Positions 1 to 10,603 of a stretch of DNA of 64,000 bases are shown in pieces. The stretch comes from Plantimonas leprariae (lineage in GTDB: Bacteria; Pseudomonadota; Alphaproteobacteria; Rhizobiales; Rhizobiaceae): assembly GCF_008802405.1 (NCBI RefSeq), contig NZ_VZDO01000018.1:40826-104825 (forward strand). Direction: 5' to 3'. Numbering within the stretch: the stretch's first letter is position 1; every line of letters starts with the position of its first letter. A model generated the notes under the pieces. That model saw nothing but the letters and a program-made list of their open reading frames with translations. It was not told the DNA's origin and searched no databases. The position numbers and the translations under genes were made by a program.

Positions 1-364
1 CGCGCTGACCCGGCCCGGCGACTGCGTCGCGCGCTACGGCGGCGAGGAATTCGCCCTGCTCCTGACGGATACGGGACCGGCAGGCGCCCTCGTGATCGCC
101 GAACGCGTCCGTCAGGCCGTCCTGATGCTCGGCATCGCGCACAAGGCCAGCCGGACGCTGCCGCTGGTGTCGGTCAGCGTCGGGGTCGCGACGGAAGCTT
201 CCGAGACGGACGAAGCCGCTGACGCCGTGCGCCTCCTGGATCGGGCCGATCGGGCGCTTTACCGGGCGAAGACAGCGGGGCGGAACCGCGTGGAGATGGC
301 GTCTCCCGCCGCTACGGTGCGGGCGGAGGACGCGGCGGCCGCGACAGCGCCGGGCATGGCCTGA
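1..364 (+). CDS. Diguanylate cyclase, C-terminal part of GGDEF domain (5' end outside window)
   Basis: The reading frame is open from base 2 and ends with TGA at 362-364. It carries RYGGEEF, the GGDEF-family signature that binds GTP for c-di-GMP synthesis, then the usual end of the domain (VSVSVGVA, LLDRADRALYRAKTAGRNRVE). A low-complexity Ala-rich tail follows. All upstream sensor or membrane regions lie outside the window, so the signal it reads is unknown. The GG(D/E)EF residues are intact, so the domain is probably catalytic. Confidence 0.9.
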   Translation, partial: ALTRPGDCVARYGGEEFALLLTDTGPAGALVIAERVRQAVLMLGIAHKASRTLPLVSVSVGVATEASETDEAADAVRLLDRADRALYRAKTAGRNRVEMASPAATVRAEDAAAATAPGMA

Positions 365-398
365 ACCGGAGCTTCGGCCGGCGCCGCGGCCGATGCCG

Positions 399-1193
399 TC
401 AGTTCGCGCTGCCGGGCTTCGACATCTTTCGATGCTGCTCGGCGAGCATGCCGGACGGCAGGACGCTCGCGGCGGCGGTGATCAGCTTGTTCTTCCAGCC
501 GCTGACCCGGTCGCCTTCGCCGTTCATCATCGCGTCGAAGCCGTCGCGCGCGACCTTGGCCGGATCGTCCTTCTCGGACGCGCCGACGCTCGTGTCCTTC
601 ATGTCGGCTTCGTCGAAGAACTCGGTCTCCGTCGCGCCCGGCATCAGGCAGGTGACGGTGACGTCGGTCTCCTTCAGTTCGTTGCGTAAGCCGAAGGAGA
701 AGGAGTTCAGGAACGACTTCGTGCCGTTGTAGACCGCCTGGAACGAGCCCGGCATGAAGCCGGCGATCGAGCCGACGATCATGATCCGGCCGGCGTTGCG
801 CGCCCGCATGTCGCGGCCGATCGCCTGAACGAGGTAGATCGTGCCGACGATGTTGGTGTCGACGACCTTCCGCGCCTCGGCGAAGTCCTGGTCGAGAAAG
901 CCGTGGCCGAGGCCGCGGCCCGCATTGGCGAGCAACGCGTCGACCGGCCGACCGATCTCCCGCACCTTCGCGAGAAGCGTGTCGACGCCCTCCGTGGTGG
1001 AAAGGTCCGCCTCGACCTCCTCGACCCGCGCGCCGAGACGCCGGAATTCCTCCGCGACGGTTCCGATGCGCGCGTCGTCGGCCGCGATCACGAGGTCGAA
1101 GCCCTCGCCGGCGCAGACCTTGGCGAGTTCGTAGCCGATGCCGGCGGAAGCGCCGGTCACAACGGCGAGCCGGCGTTCGGGGGATGCAGACAT
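399..1193 (-). CDS. Short-chain dehydrogenase/reductase (classical SDR)
   Basis: A 264-residue protein of typical SDR length. It has the Rossmann cofactor motif TGASAGIG at residues 13-20, NAG at 90-92, and the catalytic Ser142, Tyr155 and Lys159 (YNGTK). It should be a soluble NAD(P)(H)-dependent oxidoreductase; the substrate cannot be read from the sequence. It lies 17 nt downstream of the co-directional zinc alcohol dehydrogenase gene, so the two probably form an operon. The C-terminal half (FFDEADMKDTSVG, MLAEQHRKMSK) resembles the SDR group often annotated as short-chain dehydrogenases of unknown substrate. Confidence 0.88.
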   Translation of the reverse strand: MSASPERRLAVVTGASAGIGYELAKVCAGEGFDLVIAADDARIGTVAEEFRRLGARVEEVEADLSTTEGVDTLLAKVREIGRPVDALLANAGRGLGHGFLDQDFAEARKVVDTNIVGTIYLVQAIGRDMRARNAGRIMIVGSIAGFMPGSFQAVYNGTKSFLNSFSFGLRNELKETDVTVTCLMPGATETEFFDEADMKDTSVGASEKDDPAKVARDGFDAMMNGEGDRVSGWKNKLITAAASVLPSGMLAEQHRKMSKPGSAN

Positions 1194-1210
1194 GCTGGTT
1201 TCTCCGGGTG

Positions 1211-2383
1211 TCAGGGCTTCAGGACGACCTTAATGCAGCCATCCTTCTTGTCGCGGAAGGTCTTGTAGAGGTCGGGGCCGTCGTCGAGCGGCGCCGTATG
1301 GGTGATCACGAAGGACGGGTCGATGTCGCCCTTGACGATGTGGTCCATCAGCTTCGGCAGGTAGTGCTGCACCGAGGTCTGCGACATCTTCATCGTGATG
1401 CCGCGGTTGATCGCCGAGCCGAACGGGATCTTGTCGAGGAAGCCGCCGTAGACGCCGATGATCGCGACGACGCCGAAGTTGCGGCAGGAATGGATCGCCT
1501 GCCGGAGGACGTGCGGCCGGTCGGTGCCGAGGAAGGTCGCGGTCTTGACGCGGTCGAGGAGGGAGTCGGCGCTGGCGGTTGCGTCGGCCTCCGAGCCGAC
1601 GGCGTCGATGCAGCCGTCCGCGCCGCGACCGCGCGTCAGCTTCATGATCCGCTCGTAGACGTCCTCGGCGTGGAAGTCGACCGTGATCGCGCCCGCGGCC
1701 TTCGCCATCGCGAGCCGTTCCGGCACGGTATCGATCGCGATGACGCGTTCCGCGCCGAGCAGGAAGGCGGAGCGGATCGACATCTGCCCGACCGGGCCGC
1801 AGCCCCAGATCGCGATCGTCTCGCCGCCTTTGATGTTGCACATCTCGGCGCCCATGTAGCCGGTCGGGAAGATATCCGACAGGAACAGCACCTGCTCGTC
1901 GCTCAAGCCCTCCGGCACCTTGATCGGCCCGACATCGGCGTAGGGCACGCGGATGAATTCCGCCTGCCCGCCGGGAAAGCCGCCGAGGATGTGCGAATAG
2001 CCGAAGAGTCCCGCCGGGGAGTTGCCCCAGAGCTTGGTGGCCATCTCGCGGTTCGGGTTGGAGCGTTCGCAGCCGGAGAAGTAGCCTTGTCTGCAGAAGA
2101 AGCACTCGCCGCAGGAGATGGTGAAGGGGATCACCACGCGGTCGCCCACCTTCAGCTTCGAGGCGGCGCCCGAGCCGACCTCCACGACCTCGCCCATCGT
2201 CTCGTGACCGACGACGTCGCCGTGCTCCATGCCGGGGATGACGCCGTCGTAGATGTGGAGATCGGAGCCGCAGATGGCGCAGGACGTGACCTTGACGATC
2301 GCGTCGCGCGCATCCTGAAGCTTCGGATCGGGCACGCTCTCGCAGCGCATGTCGCCCTTGCCGTGCCACGTCAGCGCCTTCAT
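1211..2383 (-). CDS. Zinc-dependent alcohol dehydrogenase (formaldehyde/threonine dehydrogenase-like MDR)
   Basis: The start at 2383 is chosen because AAGGAGG lies seven bases upstream and the product begins [10 protein letters not shown], the normal start of this family; the open frame upstream has no such signal. The 390-residue protein has the catalytic zinc ligands Cys38 (CGSD) and His60-Glu61, the four structural-zinc cysteines 91, 94, 97 and 105, and a GCGPVG dinucleotide-binding loop. Family members oxidise alcohols or glutathione-bound aldehydes with NAD(P). The longer form resembles glutathione-independent formaldehyde dehydrogenases, but the substrate is not certain. Confidence 0.88.
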   Translation of the reverse strand: MKALTWHGKGDMRCESVPDPKLQDARDAIVKVTSCAICGSDLHIYDGVIPGMEHGDVVGHETMGEVVEVGSGAASKLKVGDRVVIPFTISCGECFFCRQGYFSGCERSNPNREMATKLWGNSPAGLFGYSHILGGFPGGQAEFIRVPYADVGPIKVPEGLSDEQVLFLSDIFPTGYMGAEMCNIKGGETIAIWGCGPVGQMSIRSAFLLGAERVIAIDTVPERLAMAKAAGAITVDFHAEDVYERIMKLTRGRGADGCIDAVGSEADATASADSLLDRVKTATFLGTDRPHVLRQAIHSCRNFGVVAIIGVYGGFLDKIPFGSAINRGITMKMSQTSVQHYLPKLMDHIVKGDIDPSFVITHTAPLDDGPDLYKTFRDKKDGCIKVVLKP

Positions 2384-2662
2384 CGACCGTCCTCCTTCGC
2401 GTGTCCCGGACAAGACCGCGACGGCGACGATCGTTCCGGCTCCGGGGCCGGAGGGGAGGGCGCAGTTGCGTACCCGGCAAACCACCGGGGCCAGCGCGAG
2501 GGGCTCGCAGGACGAAACTGAAGGGCGGATAAAGCCGACGTTCAGAGCGGGTTAATCACGGGGCGCCCAGAACCGCGGATGTCCCCGGTCTTCCGGACCG
2601 TTCGGGGAACCGAACGCCGGGAAGGCCATTTCAGACCCACCGAACCGAAAAGCGAGTTTTCC

Positions 2663-2911
2663 ATGCGTTATCTGATCGTTGCCGCCGCCCTGGCCCTCAC
2701 TGCCCCGCTCGGCCTCGGCGCCACCGCCGCCCAGGCGGACACCACCAAGATCATCGTCAAGGACGGTCATCGCGACGGCTACCGCGACAGCCACCGCACG
2801 GTGCGCCGCGTCGTCGAGCGGCGCGACTACGGCCGCCATTGCATGACGAAGAAGGTGGTGACGCGCGTCCACGGCGAGCGGATCGTCAAGACCACCCGCG
2901 TCTGCCGCTGA
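2663..2911 (+). CDS. Small exported basic protein of unknown function
   Basis: The 82-residue product starts with a clear Sec signal peptide (MRYLIVAAALALTAPLGLG...AQA, cleavage near residue 25). The mature part is short and rich in Arg, His, Lys and Asp (HRDGYRDSHRTVRRVVERRDYGRHC) with two cysteines that could form a disulphide. I do not recognise the family; such small periplasmic basic proteins are common in Hyphomicrobiales. It stands alone between two oppositely oriented genes and is followed by a good intrinsic terminator, which supports it as an expressed unit. Confidence 0.72.
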   Translation: MRYLIVAAALALTAPLGLGATAAQADTTKIIVKDGHRDGYRDSHRTVRRVVERRDYGRHCMTKKVVTRVHGERIVKTTRVCR

Positions 2912-2936
2912 AACGTTTCTGAGCCGGCAAACGGAA

Positions 2937-2965
2937 AAGGGCGGCCCCCGGGCCGCCCTTTTTTG
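2937..2965 (+). terminator. Intrinsic terminator behind the small exported protein gene
   Basis: A GC-only hairpin (GGGCGGCC / GGCCGCCC) is followed directly by six T residues. It is preceded by an A-rich stretch, so it may act in both directions, also ending transcription from the convergent gene at 2988. Confidence 0.85.
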
Positions 2966-2987
2966 TGCCCGGTCGGCCCGGCTAGCC

Positions 2988-4190
2988 TCAGCTCCGGCGC
3001 CCGAACAGCGAGGCGACCCGCGACGAGGTGTCGTTCATGTGCGGCACGACCACGAGCCGGCGCACCTCGCCGCGCCGGAAGGCGGCGAGAAAGCGCTTGT
3101 AATCCTTGAACGAGACGCAACCGTTCGAGTCGCCGCGCGGACCCAGCATGTAGGTGTGGGCGAGAAGGCCGACGCGGTTGTAGATCCGCCGCTCGCCGCC
3201 GACCGGCGTCAGCCGGATCGCCGCGACGCCGTGGAACAGGCTCTCGCGCAGGCGCAGGTCGTAGGTGTGCGGCGGCGTCGGCCCGCGGTTCTTGGCGTGG
3301 ACGAAACGCGGGTTGTCGCGCATCGCGCCGAGGCCCGAATGCGCTTCCAGCCGCTCGCCGTTCGGCAGGTACACGGTCGCTGCGCCGATGTCGTAGACCG
3401 CGACGCCGTTGCCGGCGCGGGGCTGGCGCGTAAACAGGCCGCCGAAGACCGGCTTCTCCGCCTCGTCGCTCCCGGCGTCCGGCCGCGCATAGGCGAGCGC
3501 CACCGGCGGCATCGCGCGGGTGCGCAGCGTCGCGACGGCCGGAGCGGCGTCCCGGTGCGGCCGGGCGCTCGGCGTCGGCACGAGCGCGGCTTCGAGCGCC
3601 TCTTCCGCCGTTTCCGGCGACGGCAGGACCGGAACCGCGGCGGCGACCTGGACGCCCGGGATCGGCGCGGCGGGAGCCGCCGGCCCGGCGGCCGCGACGG
3701 CGGTTTCGGGCGCGGCGGCTTCCGGGACGAAGCGATCGGTCTGCGCGAGTTCAGCCACACGGCCTCCGTCCGCCGACGCGTCGAAGCCCGCGGCGGCGCC
3801 GAAAGCGGGACGGTCGAGGAGGTGGGCGGGGATCCAGGCCGTCAGGACGGGCGGCGGCATGCGGTGGCGCACCGCCGGCGCGGCGCTCGCATGCATCGCC
3901 GGACGCGCGGCGGCGGACTTCGGCCGCGACATCGGCGGCTCCACGACGCGCGGTGCGGGCCGCGCCGGGCCGGCATCGGCGGTGCGGTGCTCGACGGCGG
4001 CCGGCGGGAACAGCCGAGTGGCGAGGTCGGTGGTCGCGAGGAGCACGCCCGCCGCCGCGAGGACGCCGCAGCCAAGGCCGAGCGACGCGGCGAGCCGGGA
4101 GCGTCCCGCCCCCCGGACGGCGTCCTTGCCGGTCCGGCGTGAGCCATGCCCGCGTCGGGAAGGCGGTGTCGTCGCGCCGGCGTTCGTCAT
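2988..4190 (-). CDS. L,D-transpeptidase-like protein, DUF2778 family
   Basis: The 400-residue protein has a basic cytoplasmic N-terminus, one membrane anchor at about residues 34-54, a long Pro/Ala-rich linker, and a C-terminal domain starting near residue 265. The last part carries NPRFVHAKNRGPTPP, HTYMLGPRGDSNGCVSF: a His followed by Ser-x-Gly-Cys, as in YkuD-type enzymes and the DUF2778 group (which includes the murein-cleaving effector Tlde1). It is expected to act on peptidoglycan in the periplasm. The SNGC cysteine would be the nucleophile. Function in the cell is inferred from family only. Confidence 0.8.
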   Translation of the reverse strand: MTNAGATTPPSRRGHGSRRTGKDAVRGAGRSRLAASLGLGCGVLAAAGVLLATTDLATRLFPPAAVEHRTADAGPARPAPRVVEPPMSRPKSAAARPAMHASAAPAVRHRMPPPVLTAWIPAHLLDRPAFGAAAGFDASADGGRVAELAQTDRFVPEAAAPETAVAAAGPAAPAAPIPGVQVAAAVPVLPSPETAEEALEAALVPTPSARPHRDAAPAVATLRTRAMPPVALAYARPDAGSDEAEKPVFGGLFTRQPRAGNGVAVYDIGAATVYLPNGERLEAHSGLGAMRDNPRFVHAKNRGPTPPHTYDLRLRESLFHGVAAIRLTPVGGERRIYNRVGLLAHTYMLGPRGDSNGCVSFKDYKRFLAAFRRGEVRRLVVVPHMNDTSSRVASLFGRRS

Positions 4191-4348
4191 GGGCGGACCA
4201 GTCCTGCGTGGTAGAGAGTGGAAGCGCCGACGCGGCCGGGTTCCGTTCGTTCGAAAGAGGATCGCAGCTTATGGTTACCGATCCGTATCGACTTCCGTAT
4301 GGCGAGCGCTTGATTTCACGAGAGGAATCGGCGGCAAGCGAGGGGCGC

Positions 4349-5506
4349 ATGCGAGGGCAGCCAGAGGAAGCGAGCGGCGAGCGGGCGGCCTTCCCCATGC
4401 CGCCACCGGAGGGCGCGGCCTCGGCGGTGATGGACCGCAATCCGCGCCTCCACCTCGCCGCGCGGATCGCGCTCGTCGTCGTCATGGCCCTGCTCGGCCT
4501 CTACATCCTGTCCGACTTCCTGAAGGCGCTGGCCTGGGCCGTCGTCCTCGGCATCGCGCTCGGGCCCCTGTTCCGGCGGGCGCGGCGGCGCTTTCCAGGC
4601 GGCCGGCACGGCATCGTCCTGCCGCTCCTCTTCACGCTCGCGGTGGCGCTGGCGCTGATTCTGCCTCTGGTGGCGCTCGGCGTCGAAGCGGCGGCCGAGG
4701 CGCGGAGCCTCCTCGAATACGCCCGCCAGGCCGAGCAGAGCGGCCTCGCGGTGCCGGACTTCGTCGGCCGGTTGCCCTTCGGCGCGGAGGCCGCGGCCGC
4801 CTGGTGGAACGCCAACCTCGCGCATGCCGGCTGGGCGCAGGAGACCCTGCAGCGGCTCGACACCTCGTCGAACCTCGACCTCGGCCGCCAGATCGGCGCG
4901 GACGTCGTGCACCGCGCCGTCCTGTTCGGCTTCGCTCTGCTCGCGCTGTTCTTCGTCTTCCGCGACGGCGACGCGCTGGTCGAGCAGGGGCGGGTCGCCG
5001 GCGAGCGGCTGTTCGGGCCGCGTGGCGAGCGCGTCGCCCGGCAGATGGCCGCCTCCGTGCACGGCACCGTCGACGGGCTCGTCCTCGTCGGCCTCGGCGA
5101 GGGCGTGGTGATCGGCCTCGTCTACTGGCTGGCCGGCGTGCCGCACCCGATCCTGTTCGGCGCGGTGACGGCGGTGGCCGCGATGATCCCCTTCGCGGCC
5201 GTCGCCGCGGTGTCGCTCGCCGGCGTGCTGCTGCTCTTCGCCGGCTCGGCCGAGGCCGCGGTCATCGTCACCGCCGCCGGCTTCCTCGTGATCTTCGTCG
5301 CCGACCATTTCGTGCGGCCGGCGCTGATCGGCGGCACGACGAAGCTGCCCTTCCTATGGGTGCTGCTCGGCATCCTCGGCGGCGTCGAGAGCTTCGGCCT
5401 GCTCGGCCTCTTCGTCGGGCCGGCGGTGATGGCGGCACTGATGCTGCTGTGGCGCGAGTTCACCGATGCGGGGGGCGGGACGCGCGCTACCCCTCCTGCC
5501 GCTTGA
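4349..5506 (+). CDS. AI-2E family (PerM/TqsA-like) transporter
   Basis: The protein has the membrane layout of the AI-2E permease family: two close N-terminal helices (IALVVVMALLGLYILSDFLKAL), a third helix, a soluble segment of about 130 residues, then four to five helices ending in GLLGLFVGPAVMAALMLLW, the family's conserved end. I chose the ATG at 4349, with GAGG just upstream, giving 385 residues. An earlier ATG at 4271 with AGAGGA nine bases upstream, and later ones at 4397 and 4430, are also possible. Substrates differ widely in this family and cannot be assigned. It overlaps the convergent gene end by 20 nt. Confidence 0.8.
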   Translation: MRGQPEEASGERAAFPMPPPEGAASAVMDRNPRLHLAARIALVVVMALLGLYILSDFLKALAWAVVLGIALGPLFRRARRRFPGGRHGIVLPLLFTLAVALALILPLVALGVEAAAEARSLLEYARQAEQSGLAVPDFVGRLPFGAEAAAAWWNANLAHAGWAQETLQRLDTSSNLDLGRQIGADVVHRAVLFGFALLALFFVFRDGDALVEQGRVAGERLFGPRGERVARQMAASVHGTVDGLVLVGLGEGVVIGLVYWLAGVPHPILFGAVTAVAAMIPFAAVAAVSLAGVLLLFAGSAEAAVIVTAAGFLVIFVADHFVRPALIGGTTKLPFLWVLLGILGGVESFGLLGLFVGPAVMAALMLLWREFTDAGGGTRATPPAA

Positions 5507-6389
5507 TGCCGTTCAGCTCCGCCACGATGTCGGCGAGCATCGGCACGAAGTCGCCGCCCCGCCCGATCGCTTCGGCCGTCGCGAACGAGTTCTTCACGGC
5601 GGAGGCGACATGCGTCGCGATCCCGCCCTCGTTCGCCATGCCGACGAGATAGCGCGTGTCCTTGTGGGCGTTCTTCAGCGTGAACCGGTGCGCCTCGCGG
5701 TCGCCGCCGACCACGTATTTCATGAAGGTCTGGTAGAAGCCGCAGTCCATCCGCCCGCCGGACACCACCGAATGGAAAGTCTCGGCCGAGACGCCGGTCT
5801 TCGCGCCGATGGCGAGCGCTTCGGCATAGAGCGCGGCGTAGCCGAGCGACAGGAAGTTGTTGAGGAGCTTCATCGTGTGGCCGGAGCCCGGGCCGCCGGT
5901 GTGGAGGACGCGGCCCGACCAAGTGTCGACGATCGATCGCACGCGTTCGAAATCGGCGTCGCTCGCGCCGACCATGGTGTCGAGCGTGCCTTCCCAGGCC
6001 TCCTTCGGCGTGCGGCTGAGCGGCGCGTCGACGAAGGAAACGCCCTTCGCCGCCGCGAGTTCGTAGAGCCGGCGCGTCGAGACCGGGTTCGAGGTCGAGG
6101 AGTCGATCACCATCGTACCGGGCTTGAGGTTTTCCAGCAGCCCGCCCGGCCCGGCGACGACCGCCTCGACCTGATCCGATCCCGGCAGGCAGAGGACGAC
6201 GGCGTCCGCGCTCTTGGCAAGATCGGCGAGATCGGCGGCCTCCTCCGCGCCGCGCTTCACGAGGTCGTCCAGCGCCTCGCGGCTGCGGTTGGCGAGGGTG
6301 CGGAGCCGGTAGCCCTTCTCCGCGATGTTCTTCGCCATGCCGTGGCCCATGAAGCCGAGCCCGACGAAGCCGATCGTTTCACCCGTCAT
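5487..6389 (-). CDS. NAD(P)-dependent 3-hydroxyacid dehydrogenase (HIBADH / tartronate-semialdehyde reductase family)
   Basis: A 300-residue beta-hydroxyacid dehydrogenase. It starts with the Rossmann motif IGFVGLGFMGHGMAKNI, has the substrate loop DAPLSRTPKEA (usual form DAPVSGG, here diverged) and the catalytic-lysine helix GHTMKLLNNFL. These enzymes reduce or oxidise short 3-hydroxyacids with NAD(P). The position next to a FadR-type regulator and a sugar ABC importer suggests a role in sugar-acid breakdown. The changed DAPxSGG loop may mark an unusual substrate. Confidence 0.85.
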   Translation of the reverse strand: MTGETIGFVGLGFMGHGMAKNIAEKGYRLRTLANRSREALDDLVKRGAEEAADLADLAKSADAVVLCLPGSDQVEAVVAGPGGLLENLKPGTMVIDSSTSNPVSTRRLYELAAAKGVSFVDAPLSRTPKEAWEGTLDTMVGASDADFERVRSIVDTWSGRVLHTGGPGSGHTMKLLNNFLSLGYAALYAEALAIGAKTGVSAETFHSVVSGGRMDCGFYQTFMKYVVGGDREAHRFTLKNAHKDTRYLVGMANEGGIATHVASAVKNSFATAEAIGRGGDFVPMLADIVAELNGIKRQEG

Positions 6390-6432
6390 GATTCCCGTTC
6401 CTTTTCGAGCCGGGGCTTCCGGCCATGCGGAG

Positions 6433-7233
6433 TCAGAGTTCCTTCGCCCGGCGCTCGATGACGCCGTCGGTGTTGGCGAGGAGCTTGCGGACGGCGCGCC
6501 GGGCCGCGTCCGGCCGCCGCGCCGCGATGCCGCGCGAGATCGCCTCGTGCAGGCTCTGCGCGCGGCTGAGATCGCCGATCTCGCGCCCGACGAAGTTGAA
6601 GAGCTGGTTCAGCGCCGCCTCGATGGTCGGCCCGAGCGGCACGAGGAGGTCGTTGCCGGAGGCGCGCAGCACCGCGAGATGGAACCGCGTGTCGGCTTCG
6701 GTCCGCTCGATCAGCGAGCGCGCCGCGCCCATGGCGCGGCAGGCGGCGTCGATCTCTTCCGCCTGCTCCTCGGTCCGCCGGAGCGCCGCGAAGGCGGTGG
6801 CTTCCGGCTCGATGATGTGCCGGAATTCCTGGACGGTCCGCAGGAACGCGCCGCGGTCCGGGGCCGCCGCGTACCAGCCGAGCACGTCGCGGTCGAGGAG
6901 GTTCCAGCGCTCCTTCGGCTCGACCCAGGTGCCGATGCGCGGGCGGGCGCCGAGCAGGCCCTTCGCCGTCAGCATCTTCATCGCCTCGCGCACGCCCGAG
7001 CGGCCGACCTCGAAGGTCTCGGCCCATTTCGCTTCGTTGGGCAGGATGGTGCCGGGCGGATAGTCGCCGCGCACGATGCGAAGGCCGATCTCCTCGGCGA
7101 GGCCTTCGTGGACGCTGCCTGAAAGCCGCCGCCCGCCGGAACGCCGGGGCGGGCCAAGGGTGGGGGCGGCGAGCGCCGCCGCACCGTCCGGCTGTCCGGA
7201 CGCGTCCCGGTCCGCGTTCCCCCTGTCCACCAT
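6433..7233 (-). CDS. GntR-family transcription regulator, FadR subfamily
   Basis: After a disordered N-terminus of about 35 residues comes a winged helix-turn-helix (LPNEAKWAETFEVGRSGVREAMKMLTAKGLL, about residues 64-94) with RPRIGTWV as the wing. The all-helical FCD effector domain follows, with the usual metal/ligand residues spread through EFRHIIEPEA, RFHLAVL and HEAI. Members repress sugar-acid or organic-acid genes until their effector binds. It is closely similar along its length to the regulator at 53825-54607. It lies between the dehydrogenase at 5487 and the importer genes that start at 8368, which are its likely targets. Confidence 0.9.
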   Translation of the reverse strand: MVDRGNADRDASGQPDGAAALAAPTLGPPRRSGGRRLSGSVHEGLAEEIGLRIVRGDYPPGTILPNEAKWAETFEVGRSGVREAMKMLTAKGLLGARPRIGTWVEPKERWNLLDRDVLGWYAAAPDRGAFLRTVQEFRHIIEPEATAFAALRRTEEQAEEIDAACRAMGAARSLIERTEADTRFHLAVLRASGNDLLVPLGPTIEAALNQLFNFVGREIGDLSRAQSLHEAISRGIAARRPDAARRAVRKLLANTDGVIERRAKEL

Positions 7234-7333
7234 CGCCCCGTACGACCTTTCGCCTCGGGTTGCGGGATGCCTCGAACGGTCGCGCCGCGTCGGAAACGCG
7301 GCCGCATGGGCCGAAGGGGCGGGAGATGTGCCG

Positions 7334-7365
7334 GGGAGCGCCCGCGCGGTCGCGCGGGCGCTCCC
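7334..7365 (-). terminator. Strong hairpin after the substrate-binding protein gene
   Basis: Two perfect 15-base arms with a two-base loop (GGGAGCGCC... / ...GGCGCTCCC), eight bases behind the stop of the gene at 7376. There is no T run, so it is either a weak terminator or a 3' stabiliser of the abundant binding-protein message, as is common in such operons. Confidence 0.55.
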
Positions 7366-7375
7366 TCCGACGTTC

Positions 7376-8368
7376 CTACCGCTGGATGCAGGTGTCGACG
7401 GTGTCCTTGGTGCACTCGTCGAGACCGGTGAACACCGGGTCCTCCACCTTCTTGCCGGCGATCAGGTCGATCATCACGGACGGGGCCTTGTAGCCCATCT
7501 CGAACGGCCGCTGCCCGACGAGCGCGTTCACCAGCCCTTCCTTGGCGATGTCGACCTCGGCGCCGATCGTGTCGGCCGCGCCGATCACGAAGTCGCTCGA
7601 TGCGATGCGGTCCTTCAGGGGGCCGACCAGGTCGCGATAGGGCTGCGGCGCGCCGAATAGCGGCCAGCCGCCCATGATGCCGAAGGCGTCGAGCTTCGGG
7701 TTGGCGGCGAGGATGTCGGTCATCGCCTGGACGCCCTTCGCGCCGTCGTCGTTGGTGAAGACCGGGCAGCCCGAAACCTCGGTCCAGCCGCCTTCGCCGG
7801 CGAGCGCCGCGATGCCCTTCTGGCCGCTCAGCGCGTCGCGGAACCCTTGCGCGCGCCGGAGGATGTTGTCGGCGCCGGGATTGCCCTGGATCGTGCAGAC
7901 CGTGCCGCCGTTCGGCTTGCCCTTCTTGACGTACTCGCCGATCTTGAAGCCCATCAGGTAGTTGTCGGTGCCGAGATAGGTCTTGCGGAGCGAGGCGTCG
8001 TCGGGGCTGAGGTCGGCGTCGAGCGTCATCACCGGGATCGACGGCGCGGCGACCTTCAGCGTCTGCGCGATCAGCTTGGCGTTCGACGGCGAGATGGCGA
8101 TCGCGGCGGTGTCGGCCTTGCCGAGCACGTCCTGCACGATCTGCGCCTCGCCGGCTTCGTCGGACGTGGAGGCGGGGCCGGTGTAGAAGCACTCGTATTC
8201 CGAGTCCTTGTTCTCGGAATTCCACTTCTGGCAGCCTTGGTTGATCGCCTCGAAGAATGGGTTGTCGAGGCCCTTCACCACGATCACCACCTGCTTCTTG
8301 GCGGCGAAGGCCGGGCCCGCGCTCATGGCGAGCGCCGCGGCGGCGGCGAGCAAGGCAAGCTTCTTCAT
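7376..8368 (-). CDS. Sugar ABC transporter substrate-binding protein (RbsB/CUT2 type)
   Basis: The start at 8368 follows GGAGGAG at good spacing and begins MKKLALLAAAAALAMSAGPAFA, a Sec signal peptide. The mature protein has the periplasmic binding protein type 1 fold (VVIVVKGLDNPFFEAINQGCQKW; AIAISPSNAKLI; TLDADLSPDD; YLGTDNYLMG). Four cysteines (including CIQR at the end) hint at disulphides, unusual for the family. The ATPase and permease genes lie on the opposite strand across a 413-base divergent region, so importer expression is split over two promoters. Confidence 0.9.
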   Translation of the reverse strand: MKKLALLAAAAALAMSAGPAFAAKKQVVIVVKGLDNPFFEAINQGCQKWNSENKDSEYECFYTGPASTSDEAGEAQIVQDVLGKADTAAIAISPSNAKLIAQTLKVAAPSIPVMTLDADLSPDDASLRKTYLGTDNYLMGFKIGEYVKKGKPNGGTVCTIQGNPGADNILRRAQGFRDALSGQKGIAALAGEGGWTEVSGCPVFTNDDGAKGVQAMTDILAANPKLDAFGIMGGWPLFGAPQPYRDLVGPLKDRIASSDFVIGAADTIGAEVDIAKEGLVNALVGQRPFEMGYKAPSVMIDLIAGKKVEDPVFTGLDECTKDTVDTCIQR

Positions 8369-8781
8369 GTTTCTCCTCCCCTTTTGGCAGGCGGGGCGCG
8401 GAATGCGCCAGCGTCCTGCCGAACCGATCGCGACGGCGCATTCCTTGCGGCGCGAAGCGCTGCCGGCCCGAAACCGTCGCATGCGGGCGATCCGCGTCCC
8501 GTTCCTCCGAACGGTCGCGACGGCGCCCTCATCTCCCGGCCGCGAGGTAAGCGCGGCCTCCCGTTCCGGTCAATGCTTTTGTCGGATAAATTCGACTTTC
8601 CCGAAGATCGGGCGCCTTTCGCGATTGACGCTTCGCCGGCCCGCGCGCTTAAATCGTGCCCGAGCGGTTCGCCCGGGAGGGAAGGGCGAATCGCGCCGGG
8701 GGCCCGCGTGGCCGTCGAACCGAGTTCCGGTCCGGCGGGCGGCCGGTCGTCCGGCAGGAGGGTGGGGAGGCAAGGCGACCG
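8369..8781. promoter_or_regulatory. Divergent promoter region of the first sugar-acid importer locus
   Basis: A 413-base stretch without a credible gene separates the binding-protein gene (minus) from the ATPase gene (plus). It must hold both promoters. The only AT-rich patch, at 8575-8600, contains GTCG-N8-CGAC (8581-8596), a weak palindrome that might be an operator for the nearby GntR protein. Evidence for that site is slight. Confidence 0.45.
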
Positions 8782-9522
<741 letters not shown>

Positions 9523-9524
9523 AG

Positions 9525-10520
<996 letters not shown>

Positions 10521-10553
10521 TTTCCCCTCGACGTTTCACGAACCGAACGGGAC

Positions 10554-10575
10554 GGCCGGCGCGAGGTCGCCGGCC
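10554..10575 (+). repeat. Hairpin between permease and epimerase-family genes
   Basis: GGCCGGCG-N6-CGCCGGCC forms an eight-pair stem in the 83-base gap. No T run follows. It may partly uncouple the transporter message from the enzyme genes downstream. Confidence 0.45.
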
Positions 10576-10603
10576 GAAAAGCATGGCTGAGAAGGAACTA
10601 CGC

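Noticed and set aside
8581..8596. GTCG-N8-CGAC as a definite GntR operator
   Set aside because: Arms of only four bases are expected by chance in such DNA; kept only as a weak note in the promoter entry.
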